Source: an uncultured Clostridia bacterium (lineage in GTDB: Bacteria; Bacillota; Clostridia; HGM11514). From it: a DNA stretch of 17,581 nt. This document shows positions 6,929 through 13,810 of the stretch, one piece after another (the first letter of the stretch is position 1; each line of letters begins with the position of its first letter). The stretch is taken from NCBI GenBank assembly GCA_902478725.1, contig CABSMD010000032.1:1-17581 (forward strand), given 5' to 3'. The translations under genes and the position numbers were made by a program. Under the pieces are notes generated by a model. The model was not told where the DNA came from, ran no database searches, and was given only the letters and a program-made list of their open reading frames with translations.

Positions 6929-8146
6929 ATGAAAAAAATAATTTGTTTGGTAGCAGTTGTAGTCAGCTTGCTGTCCGTATCGGTATGCGTAAACGCGGCT
7001 GTAATGACAAAAGAGCAACAAAATGAATTAACGAATTTGAGTATTATGACAGGGGATCCAAACGGTGATTTACGGTTAAACGACACGATCACCAGGGCAG
7101 AAGCAATCAAAATGATTTGTGTTGCCGGAAACATAGGCACATCCGTTATAGAAACAAATGCATTTCCCGACGTGCCGGAAACCCATTGGGCATATTCCTA
7201 CATAGCTGCTGCGAAAGCAAACGGTCTCGTAAATGGGGATGAAAACGGCAACTGCAACCCCGAAAACGATGTGACAAATGAAGAGATTGTTAAAATGTTG
7301 GATTGTTTATTGGGGTATGAACCAATGGCCTCCATGCTCAGCGGGTATCCGGCTGGATATACGGCCGTTGCCGCAAAAATTGGATTAACAAAAGATATGT
7401 GTTTTTCCGTTGATACGCCGGCCATTAGAAATGATGTGGGAATACTGATCCTTAACGCGCTCGATATTCCGCTAATGATAGAAAAAACAAGCGCAGAAGA
7501 CAGCAATGCCATAGAATATGTCATTATGGACGGGTCTGACAAAACGCAGCGGTTAACGCTGAAAAACCGCTTTGAAAAATACGACAGCTCCCGCGATAAC
7601 ATCAGTAAGCTGTCCAAAGCATTTGCGTCGCAATATTCGTATAAAGAGGGCGATACAGAAAAATCCTTTGCATTATATCCGGATATCACTTATACTTCGG
7701 GAATTGAAAAAACAGCGGACGGCAAGGAATATGAGTGCCCTGCTATCTATGACGATCTTATGGTCCCGGAATTGGTAAACGGAACAAAAAAGGACACAGC
7801 AAAACTTCTTATCAATGGGACGGAACCTGTTTACAGCATTTCCTATGCTGTTTTCAAAGAAAAAATGCTTGTGCCTGTATATGTATTCGATTTAGCCGGC
7901 TGCAATGTTCAGTTTGACGAAACTCGGTATGTTGCCGCGATAAGCAAAAACTCTACTGTTTTAGAAATCCTGCCGAACATGATCGGTATGCGCAAAAATC
8001 AGGCAGAGGGCTTTTGGGTTCCTCTTGAGGTGTGCGCAAGGTTTATTGACAATACCCTGTATGTGCCGATAGACGCCGTTGCGAGAGAATTTGGCATGAC
8101 GGTAGTATGGGACAGCGATGCAAATACTATTACGCTGCAACCGTGA
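6929..8146 (+). CDS. secreted SLH-domain protein with copper-amine-oxidase-like C-terminal domain
   Basis: A 405-aa exported protein. Seen: a signal peptide (1-23, likely cut after VNA); SLH-type repeats at about 29-70 (GDLRLNDTITRAEAIKM), 77-127 (FPDVPETHWAYSYIAAAK) and a weaker one at 139-182; a middle region of unknown type; and a C-terminal domain (about 300-405) with repeated VPVYV/VPLEV/VPIDAVAREFGMTVVWD units typical of the copper amine oxidase N-terminal-like fold. SLH repeats bind secondary cell-wall polymer, so it should sit on the cell surface. AGGAGGG at 6914-6920 is 8 bases from ATG, and only 21 bases separate it from the protease gene, so it is the third gene of the operon and the likely regulated output. 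No enzymatic function is evident. Confidence 0.8.
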   Translation: MKKIICLVAVVVSLLSVSVCVNAAVMTKEQQNELTNLSIMTGDPNGDLRLNDTITRAEAIKMICVAGNIGTSVIETNAFPDVPETHWAYSYIAAAKANGLVNGDENGNCNPENDVTNEEIVKMLDCLLGYEPMASMLSGYPAGYTAVAAKIGLTKDMCFSVDTPAIRNDVGILILNALDIPLMIEKTSAEDSNAIEYVIMDGSDKTQRLTLKNRFEKYDSSRDNISKLSKAFASQYSYKEGDTEKSFALYPDITYTSGIEKTADGKEYECPAIYDDLMVPELVNGTKKDTAKLLINGTEPVYSISYAVFKEKMLVPVYVFDLAGCNVQFDETRYVAAISKNSTVLEILPNMIGMRKNQAEGFWVPLEVCARFIDNTLYVPIDAVAREFGMTVVWDSDANTITLQP

Positions 8147-8265
8147 TTTTATGGGATACGAAATCAAATACAAAGATAGGAGTATTGAAATCTGATATTG
8201 ACAGTTTAGAGGTTCGAGAAGCGCATAAAATAAGGGGGAGAATTTTTCTAAATACGCAATCATAC

Positions 8266-8310
8266 AGCAAAAGAGATACAGGCTTATTTGTGGCCTGTAT
8301 CTCTTTTGCT
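8266..8310. terminator. bidirectional terminator between convergent genes
   Basis: A perfect 18-bp inverted repeat (8266-8283 with 8293-8310, loop of 9). The inner GATACAGGC/GCCTGTATC stem is followed by TCTCTTTTGCT on both strands, so it can stop the SLH operon from one side and the transporter gene from the other. Confidence 0.85.
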
Positions 8311-8321
8311 TCACACCAATA

Positions 8322-9677
8322 TTATATCTTCATTACGCCGAGCGCGTTTAACACCGAGCTTATCAGGATTGCCAGGATACAGACCGGCGCGATGTAGCGG
8401 ATGATGATTTCAAACATTCTTTTGCGTTTGAACGGCGAGGTCAGCGCCACCTCGTCGGAGATCACCTTTGTCTTAACCACATAGGCCACAAAGATACAGG
8501 TCAGCAGCGCGACGATCGGCATTAGGACGCTGTTGCTCAAAAAATCGAAGAAATCCAATATGGTCATTCCCTTGATCGGCTGGAACCCACTCCATACGCC
8601 AAAGCCGAGCGAGGAAGGGACGCCGACAACCAGCGCGCCGAAAAAGACCAGAATCGAGCTTTTCACCCGGCCCCATTTGAGCTTGTCCTGTACGATCGAC
8701 ACCACCGTTTCCATCAGGGAGATGGCGGAGGTGAGCGCCGCGAACAGCACCAGCAGGAAGAAGGCCGCGCCGACAAAGGCGCCCAGCGACATGCTGTCAA
8801 ACACCTTCGGCAGGGTGACGAACATCAGCCCTGGTCCCGCCTGAAGCGCGGACTGGTCTCCGCCGGAGAAGACGAACACAGCCGGAACGATCATCAACCC
8901 CGCAATAAAAGCAATGCCGGTGTCGAACCATTCGATCTGTTTGACCGATTTTTCGATGCTCACCTCTTTTTTCATATACGAGCCGTAGGTAATCATGATC
9001 CCCATGGCCAGTGACATCGAATAGAACATCTGCCCCAGCGCGGCCAGCACCGTGATCGAGGAAAATTTTGAAAAATCAGGCGTGATATAATACTTTACAC
9101 CCTCCCACGCGCCGGGACGTGTAATGGTATAAACAGCGATCACAATGGATAATACGACCAGAACCGGCATCAGGATTTTGCTTGCCTTCTCCACCCCGTT
9201 TTCCACGCCGAGCAGGACGATTACCGCGGTGACAACCACAAAGATACCGAACCAGCCCACCGGCTGCACCGGCTGTGCAATGAAGGAGTTAAAATAGTCG
9301 TTCCCTGCCGCCGCCGCTGCCTGCCCGGAAACGAAGGAAACCAGGTATTTTAACACCCAGCCGCCAATGACACAGTAGTACGGCAGGATAATCATCGGCA
9401 CGATGGAGGCAAGCCAGCCGACAAACGAAAACCGCTTATCCAGCGCGCGGAACGCGCCGATCGCGCTCAGTCCCGTTTTGCGGCCCAGGGCTATCTCCGC
9501 GATCATCAGCGTAAAGCCGAAGGTGACTACCAAAATAAGATACACCAGCAAAAAGATACCGCCGCCGTATTTCGCGGCGAGATAGGGGAACCGCCAGATG
9601 TTCCCCAAGCCGACTGCCGATCCGGCGGCCGCCAGTACAAACCCGATTCGTCCGGTAAAGTTGCTTCGCTCCTGCAT
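8322..9677 (-). CDS. neurotransmitter:sodium symporter (NSS) family transporter
   Basis: A 451-aa inner-membrane transporter of the LeuT type that imports an amino acid or related amine together with sodium. Seen: the family signature in helix 1, GSAVGLGNIWRFPYL, with the unwound glycine region that binds sodium and substrate; a second signature KYGGGIFLLVYLI; about 11-12 hydrophobic segments; and LFAALTSAISLMETVVS in helix 8, which contributes sodium ligands. The length is typical of bacterial members. The start is ATG 9677 with a G-run site (GGGGGGAT, 9684-9691). It lies downstream of the flavin reductase-like gene on the same strand, 77 bases apart with a hairpin between, so partial co-transcription is possible. 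Substrate cannot be assigned. Confidence 0.92.
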   Translation of the reverse strand: MQERSNFTGRIGFVLAAAGSAVGLGNIWRFPYLAAKYGGGIFLLVYLILVVTFGFTLMIAEIALGRKTGLSAIGAFRALDKRFSFVGWLASIVPMIILPYYCVIGGWVLKYLVSFVSGQAAAAAGNDYFNSFIAQPVQPVGWFGIFVVVTAVIVLLGVENGVEKASKILMPVLVVLSIVIAVYTITRPGAWEGVKYYITPDFSKFSSITVLAALGQMFYSMSLAMGIMITYGSYMKKEVSIEKSVKQIEWFDTGIAFIAGLMIVPAVFVFSGGDQSALQAGPGLMFVTLPKVFDSMSLGAFVGAAFFLLVLFAALTSAISLMETVVSIVQDKLKWGRVKSSILVFFGALVVGVPSSLGFGVWSGFQPIKGMTILDFFDFLSNSVLMPIVALLTCIFVAYVVKTKVISDEVALTSPFKRKRMFEIIIRYIAPVCILAILISSVLNALGVMKI

Positions 9678-9720
9678 GTTAAAATCCCCCCAAATTTTTC
9701 TTTGGTATTAGCTTATCCAA

Positions 9721-9750
9721 AACCCGGCGAAGCATCCGTTCGCCGCGGTT
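9721..9750 (-). terminator. hairpin between the flavin reductase-like and NSS genes
   Basis: An 11-bp stem with one bulged G (9721-9731 with 9739-9750). Read on the minus strand it begins 4 bases after the flavin reductase-like stop codon but is followed only by a short T-run. Read on the plus strand it is followed by TTTTTTCTATTTT, a classic terminator tail, so it may be bidirectional. Confidence 0.6.
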
Positions 9751-9754
9751 TTTT

Positions 9755-10252
9755 CTATTTTACCAGCACCTTTTCAATCTCAGCGATATAGAGCGTGTGG
9801 TAATCCTTGCCCGGATACCATTTTTGGTCAAGTCCGCCGTCATAAAAGCCCGCCGGATCAAGGTTTTGACGGTAGAGCTTGCGGCAGAGCAAAACGGTCT
9901 GTGCCTGCTCGAAATACGGCGTGTCTCCCTCGTGGGACACGGTCAGGCCGGATTTCTTTACCTTGTCCTCGTCGCGGCCTGAGGCCGTGCCGGCGTAATT
10001 GAGCACATCGCGGTATTCCTCGCTCAAAAAGGAGAGCGACAGGGTTTCAGCCGCGTCGACAAGCCCTTTGGTAAACCGCTGCGGGCGGATTACAATAAAC
10101 GCGACGTTCTTTCCCCACATCACGCCCACGCCGCCCCAGGAAGCGGTCATCATGTTTACGCGCCCGTCCTTTTCGGCGGTTACCAGCATCCATTCCTTGC
10201 CAATCATGGAAAATGGATTTTTTTGCAGCTCCTCTGCCTTTATCTCTTTCAT
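9755..10252 (-). CDS. flavin reductase-like FMN-binding protein
   Basis: A 165-aa cytoplasmic protein of the flavin reductase-like split-barrel family (DIM6/NTAB type), which binds FMN and usually reduces flavin or acts as a flavoprotein oxidoreductase. Seen: NPFSMIGKEWMLVTAEKDG at the N-terminus, NMMTASWGGVGVMWGKNVAFIVIRPQR over the flavin-binding barrel, SLSFLSEEYRDVLNYAGTASGRDEDK, and a C-terminal HTLYIAEIEKVL strand. The start ATG (complement of 10250-10252) has AAGGAGG (10260-10266) 7 bases upstream; the frame is open further, but that extension lacks a site. It is transcribed divergently from moxR. Its substrate is unknown; such proteins are often annotated only as flavin reductase family protein. 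Confidence 0.85.
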   Translation of the reverse strand: MKEIKAEELQKNPFSMIGKEWMLVTAEKDGRVNMMTASWGGVGVMWGKNVAFIVIRPQRFTKGLVDAAETLSLSFLSEEYRDVLNYAGTASGRDEDKVKKSGLTVSHEGDTPYFEQAQTVLLCRKLYRQNLDPAGFYDGGLDQKWYPGKDYHTLYIAEIEKVLVK

Positions 10253-10276
10253 TCTATAACCTCCTTGTTGTTTGGC

Positions 10277-10298
10277 GCCGGGAAACCTGACACCCGGC
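10277..10298 (-). promoter_or_regulatory. 5' leader hairpin of the flavin reductase-like gene
   Basis: GCCGGG (10277-10282) pairs with CCCGGC (10293-10298) around a 10-base loop, in the transcribed leader just upstream of the ribosome binding site. Its role, if any, is unknown. Confidence 0.35.
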
Positions 10299-10317
10299 AA
10301 AAATTTTAACCGGTTCC

Positions 10318-10346
10318 ATTATACTATATTCTTCCACGCCTGTACA
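10318..10346 (-). promoter_or_regulatory. sigma-A-like promoter of the flavin reductase-like gene
   Basis: On the minus strand, TGTACA (10341-10346), 17 bases, then a perfect TATAAT (10318-10323). The -35 matches TTGACA at 4 of 6 positions. Confidence 0.55.
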
Positions 10347-10368
10347 GTATTCAAACAAAAATTCCGGA

Positions 10369-10397
10369 TTGACTTTTTCGTGCGGGAGGCATATAAT
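10369..10397 (+). promoter_or_regulatory. sigma-A promoter of the moxR operon
   Basis: TTGACT (10369-10374), 17 bases, then TATAAT (10392-10397). The predicted start near 10404 gives a leader of about 65 bases before the moxR ATG. Confidence 0.8.
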
Positions 10398-10469
10398 CGA
10401 CGGAGACAGACATGGCATACGGATCTTATAGGCCCATGCCGGGCTATCACTATAATCGGGAGGTTTGGG

Positions 10470-11396
10470 ATGGACAATATCAATGCAGTGATCGGCAATA
10501 TCCAGAGGGTGATCGTGGGAAAGGGGGAGGTCATCCGTCTGTTGCTCGCAGCCGTGGCGGCGGGCGGACATGTGCTGCTCGAAGACCTGCCGGGCACCGG
10601 CAAGACGATGCTGGCAAAGGCTCTGGCACGCTCGGTCGACGCTACCTTCGGCAGGGTACAGTTTACCCCCGACCTTCTGCCGTCCGATGTGACGGGTCTC
10701 AATTACTACAACCAAAAAGCGGGTGAGTTTGTGTTCCGGCCCGGGCCGGTGTTCTGTAACATCCTGCTGGCGGATGAAATCAACCGCGCCACCCCGCGGA
10801 CGCAGTCAAGCCTGCTTGAGTGCATGGAGGAACGCCAGGTAACCATCGATGGAGAGACACGCAGGCTGGCAGAGCCGTTTTTCGTGATCGCCACCCAAAA
10901 TCCCGTCGAAACCGCCGGTACCTTCCCATTGCCGGAGGCCCAGCTTGACCGCTTCATGATGCAGCTTTCCGTTGGCTTGCCGGATACGGAGGAGGAGCTC
11001 GGCATCTTAAGCCGTTTTCAAAACGCCCGGCCGCTGGACGAATTGGCTCCGGTCTGCACGGGGGAGGAGGTCGTCCGCTTACAGCAGTCCTGCGGGGCGG
11101 TGTATGTCCACAAAATCCTATTAGATTACATGGTACGGCTGGCGCAGGCGACACGGGTACAGGAGTCGGTGGTGTCCGGTGTGAGCCCGCGTGGTACGCA
11201 GGCTCTGCTGCGGGCAAGCCAGGGGTACGCGCAGGTAAACGGGCGCGATTTTGTCGTACCGGAGGATATTAAGGCGGTCGCCGTTCCTGTGCTGGCCCAC
11301 CGCATGGTAATGCGGGCAGCCGGCGCGGGTCGGCAGCTGATCGAATCGCTGCTGCAATCCATCCCGCTGCCGACCGAAGAATGGGACAGGCGTTAG
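10470..11396 (+). CDS. MoxR-family AAA+ ATPase
   Basis: A 308-aa AAA+ ATPase of the MoxR group, thought to act as a chaperone that assembles or activates partner proteins, often DUF58/vWA-type proteins encoded next to it. Seen: Walker A PGTGKT (Lys45), RVQFTPDLLPSDVTG, Walker B LLADEINRA (Asp102/Glu103), sensor-1 ATQNP, and the C-terminal lid with SGVSPRGTQALLRAS. Length is typical. GGGAGG at 10458-10463 lies 6 bases before the ATG; the frame is open back to 10272, but the upstream codons include the promoter. First gene of a three-gene unit with DUF58 and a DUF4129-like membrane protein; the client here is probably the DUF58 protein. Confidence 0.93.
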   Translation: MDNINAVIGNIQRVIVGKGEVIRLLLAAVAAGGHVLLEDLPGTGKTMLAKALARSVDATFGRVQFTPDLLPSDVTGLNYYNQKAGEFVFRPGPVFCNILLADEINRATPRTQSSLLECMEERQVTIDGETRRLAEPFFVIATQNPVETAGTFPLPEAQLDRFMMQLSVGLPDTEEELGILSRFQNARPLDELAPVCTGEEVVRLQQSCGAVYVHKILLDYMVRLAQATRVQESVVSGVSPRGTQALLRASQGYAQVNGRDFVVPEDIKAVAVPVLAHRMVMRAAGAGRQLIESLLQSIPLPTEEWDRR

Positions 11397-11399
11397 ACC

Positions 11400-12506
11400 A
11401 TGACGATTCTGATTTTGTTTGCCGTGGCGGCGGTGTTCTTCCTGCTGCAAAAGGTACTCTACCGGCGGTATTGGAGCCGCGGACTTTCCGGAACACTGCG
11501 GTTTCGGGACGGCTTTGTATACGAGGGGGATACCTCTTCTATTGCTGAGGTTGTCGTCAAGCGCAGCTGGCTGCCCCTGCCGGCCTTGCAGGTGTCCTTC
11601 CGGGTGAGCCGCGACCTTTCCTTCGATCACATAGAGAACACCAGCGTCAGTGACTACTGCTACAAGCGGGACGTATTTACGGTTCTGTTCTATCAGAAAA
11701 TTACGCGCGAGCTGCCGTTCCGATGTCTGGCGCGCGGGTTTTATCAGATCGGCAGCCTCAATCTGGTCGCGCACGACCTACTGCTGACCACACAGTTTGC
11801 TGTCAACATCGATCAAAACGCCGCCCTTTATGTCTATCCCAGGCCGCTATGGGACGAACGGCTGGATGTGCCGTTCCAAAAAATCATGGGGACGGTGCGG
11901 ATGCGCCGGCTCGTCTATGAGGATCCGTTTGAATTCCGGGGCATCCGGGAATACCAGCCCACCGACCCGATGCGTGCGGTCAACTGGAAGGCCTCCGCAA
12001 AGACAGGGGAGTTGATGGTGGACGTGTTCCACTCGACCTCTTCGCAGGAGGTGGTGGTGCTTTTGGATGTGGAGGATTCCGGCGCGTGGAAACGCCGCGC
12101 ACTCATCGAAACCGCCATCCGGCTGGCCTCCTCTTTGGCTGGCAGGCTGGCGTCACAGGGTGTTCCGGTGCGGCTGTTCAGCAACGGCCTCGACCAGATC
12201 GGCAAAAATGAGGTTGCCGTACCGGCCGGTACGGGACAGGGACAGCTTCACGCGGTCAACCGGGCGCTCGCCCGGATCGACCTTGCCCTGCCCACCGTTG
12301 CAATGGAGGGGCTGCTTGCCCGGACAGGATGGGGAGACGCGCTCTGTCTTCTGGTTTCCCTGAACCAGAAGACGGGCGATGCGTTTTCCCGTTTGGCCGG
12401 GGAACGGGGAACCGGCATCTGGTTCGTGCCGATGGATGCCGGCGCACCGTTTGAACCACAGGCGGGCCGGCCGGTCACCGTGGTGCCCTGGGAGGTGGAG
12501 CTATGA
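11400..12506 (+). CDS. DUF58 domain-containing protein
   Basis: A 368-aa protein with one N-terminal membrane helix (about 1-18), a beta-rich region (about 30-150), and the DUF58 signature EDPFEFRGIREYQP followed by TDPMRAVNWKASAKTGEL (about 173-207), then a von Willebrand A-like fold beginning VVVLLDVEDSG. DUF58 proteins are standard partners of MoxR ATPases; their biochemical role is not settled. It starts 3 bases after the moxR stop and overlaps the next gene by the ATGA tetranucleotide, so the three genes are translationally coupled. Confidence 0.9.
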   Translation: MTILILFAVAAVFFLLQKVLYRRYWSRGLSGTLRFRDGFVYEGDTSSIAEVVVKRSWLPLPALQVSFRVSRDLSFDHIENTSVSDYCYKRDVFTVLFYQKITRELPFRCLARGFYQIGSLNLVAHDLLLTTQFAVNIDQNAALYVYPRPLWDERLDVPFQKIMGTVRMRRLVYEDPFEFRGIREYQPTDPMRAVNWKASAKTGELMVDVFHSTSSQEVVVLLDVEDSGAWKRRALIETAIRLASSLAGRLASQGVPVRLFSNGLDQIGKNEVAVPAGTGQGQLHAVNRALARIDLALPTVAMEGLLARTGWGDALCLLVSLNQKTGDAFSRLAGERGTGIWFVPMDAGAPFEPQAGRPVTVVPWEVEL

Positions 12507-13684
12507 GAAAATATCTGTTGCCTGTTTTGCAGTGGCTGCACACAGGCATGGTTATCGGTTGCGTCTATCTTTTCTTTTATACCATATTCCATCACGAAGC
12601 GGACGCGGGGGCGGTCTGCCTCTTTCTGCTGCCGTTTCTACTGCCGGTTGCCTGTATCGCCTTGTTGGCCGGATGGATCAAACGGCTTTGGAAGCTTGTG
12701 CTTCTCTATTTACTTCTTTGCGCGCTCTGTTGGCTTTGGTCGCCCGTTTACGGCCTGTGTGCTGTTTTTGTTTGCCTCAGCACACTCTGGGGATTTTATA
12801 CCAAAAGGCGGCCCTGGACCGGTCAGCCACAATTTTTATATGCGGCCTGCTTCCTGCTGACCTACATACAGTCGGTTACCTTCAACAATAGTTCCATACA
12901 GGCGTTTTCCTGTTATGGCGCCTGCTTTTACCTGCTTCTGGTGTTCATGCATACCAATCTTGACAATATGGCGCGTTTCATCCAGAGAAGTCTGTCGGTT
13001 TCAAACCTGCCCACCCGCCGAATCGGGCGGATAAACGGCGTAATATTGGCCGTTTTCCTGGGTTTTATTCTGCTGCTTTTTCTGACGGTGGCGGGAATCG
13101 GTGCGCCCGATATTTCCCTGCATCCGCAGGCGTTGCTGCGAAGGCTGATCCTCTGGCTGTCTGAATTTGGGCGCGGCAGCTACCGGATGAAACAGCCTTC
13201 CCAATCAGGCATAGACATGTCGCAGTATGCCGGGGCGGATACGCCCCGCCCGTCTTGGCTGACAGGCGCCTATGACGTCGTTTTGTACTTCGCACTGGCG
13301 GCGGGGGTCGTACTGGTTTTGTACTGCCTTTATCGCATTCTGCGGGGAATTCATTGGGGCGCCCGGCGGGAGGAGCAGAATCAGCAGAAGGGTGAACGGT
13401 TTACCGAAGAACGGGAATGGCTGGTAAGAGAAAAAACAGCCAGGCCGCGCCTGCTCCCTGATTTTTCGCCAAACGCGGCGGTGCGGCGGCGGTATAAGCA
13501 GTCGGTTCTGCACCATGCAAAAAAGCCCCCCGCCGGCTGGGAGGCACCTCGTGAAATTGAGGAGAAGGCTGGTCTGGATAATGCGGAATTGCACCTTCTC
13601 TATGAAAAGGCCCGCTACGGCTATGGCGGCTGTACCCGCAAGGAGGCGCGCCGGAGCCGTACAGAGGCCAAGCGGCTGAAATAG
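12503..13684 (+). CDS. multi-TM protein with C-terminal DUF4129-like domain, TgpA-like but without transglutaminase
   Basis: A 393-aa membrane protein I do not recognise by name. Seen: about six hydrophobic helices in residues 8-155, one at about 172-195, one at about 255-280, and then a charged cytoplasmic tail. The tail ends with VRRRYKQSVLHHAKK, APREIEEKAG and LLYEKARYGYGG, the pattern of the DUF4129 domain found at the C-terminus of TgpA-type membrane transglutaminases. In moxR-DUF58 operons the third gene is usually such a transglutaminase. Here only about 60 residues, with no Cys-His-Asp arrangement, separate the last two helices, so the catalytic core is absent. ATG overlaps the DUF58 stop (ATGA, 12503-12506). 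The DUF4129 match is by eye. Confidence 0.7.
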   Translation: MRKYLLPVLQWLHTGMVIGCVYLFFYTIFHHEADAGAVCLFLLPFLLPVACIALLAGWIKRLWKLVLLYLLLCALCWLWSPVYGLCAVFVCLSTLWGFYTKRRPWTGQPQFLYAACFLLTYIQSVTFNNSSIQAFSCYGACFYLLLVFMHTNLDNMARFIQRSLSVSNLPTRRIGRINGVILAVFLGFILLLFLTVAGIGAPDISLHPQALLRRLILWLSEFGRGSYRMKQPSQSGIDMSQYAGADTPRPSWLTGAYDVVLYFALAAGVVLVLYCLYRILRGIHWGARREEQNQQKGERFTEEREWLVREKTARPRLLPDFSPNAAVRRRYKQSVLHHAKKPPAGWEAPREIEEKAGLDNAELHLLYEKARYGYGGCTRKEARRSRTEAKRLK

Positions 13685-13749
13685 TCATGGCAAGCATTTT
13701 GGCAGCCGTTGAGACGCTGACGTAGGCAGCGGTACGGAAGGGACAACGG

Positions 13750-13778
13750 TCATATTTTGATCCCCGTTTTCATATAGT
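13750..13778 (+). promoter_or_regulatory. sigma-E type promoter of the spoVB-like gene
   Basis: TCATATT (13750-13756), 14 bases, then CATATAGT (13771-13778). The Bacillus sigma-E consensus is kmATATT, about 14 bases, CATACAnT; the -35 fits fully and the -10 has one mismatch. Bacillus spoVB is in the mother-cell sigma-E regulon. Predicted start near 13785. Confidence 0.65.
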
Positions 13779-13810
13779 TACCTATATAAAATGGAAACGG
13801 GGATCAAAAT
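13754..13810 (+). promoter_or_regulatory. 20-bp inverted repeat over the spoVB ribosome binding site and start codon
   Basis: Arms 13754-13773 and 13791-13810 pair over 20 bp with a single G-T wobble; the loop is 13774-13790. The right arm contains GGGGAT, the apparent ribosome binding site, and the first two bases of the ATG at 13809. No T-run follows on either strand, so it is not a normal terminator. The left arm overlaps the -35 to -10 region of the sigma-E type promoter. Confidence 0.8.

Noticed and set aside
8107..8397. Plus-strand open frame across the end of the SLH gene
   Set aside because: It overlaps the SLH gene, the bidirectional terminator and the end of the NSS gene; nothing supports translation.
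10258..10264. AACCTCC complementary to the moxR ribosome binding site as a regulatory pairing
   Set aside because: It is the complement of the divergent gene's ribosome binding site and lies upstream of the moxR promoter, so it is not in that mRNA.
13754..13810. The 20-bp inverted repeat read as a terminator of the moxR operon
   Set aside because: No T-run follows the stem on either strand, and the right arm runs straight into the spoVB start codon.
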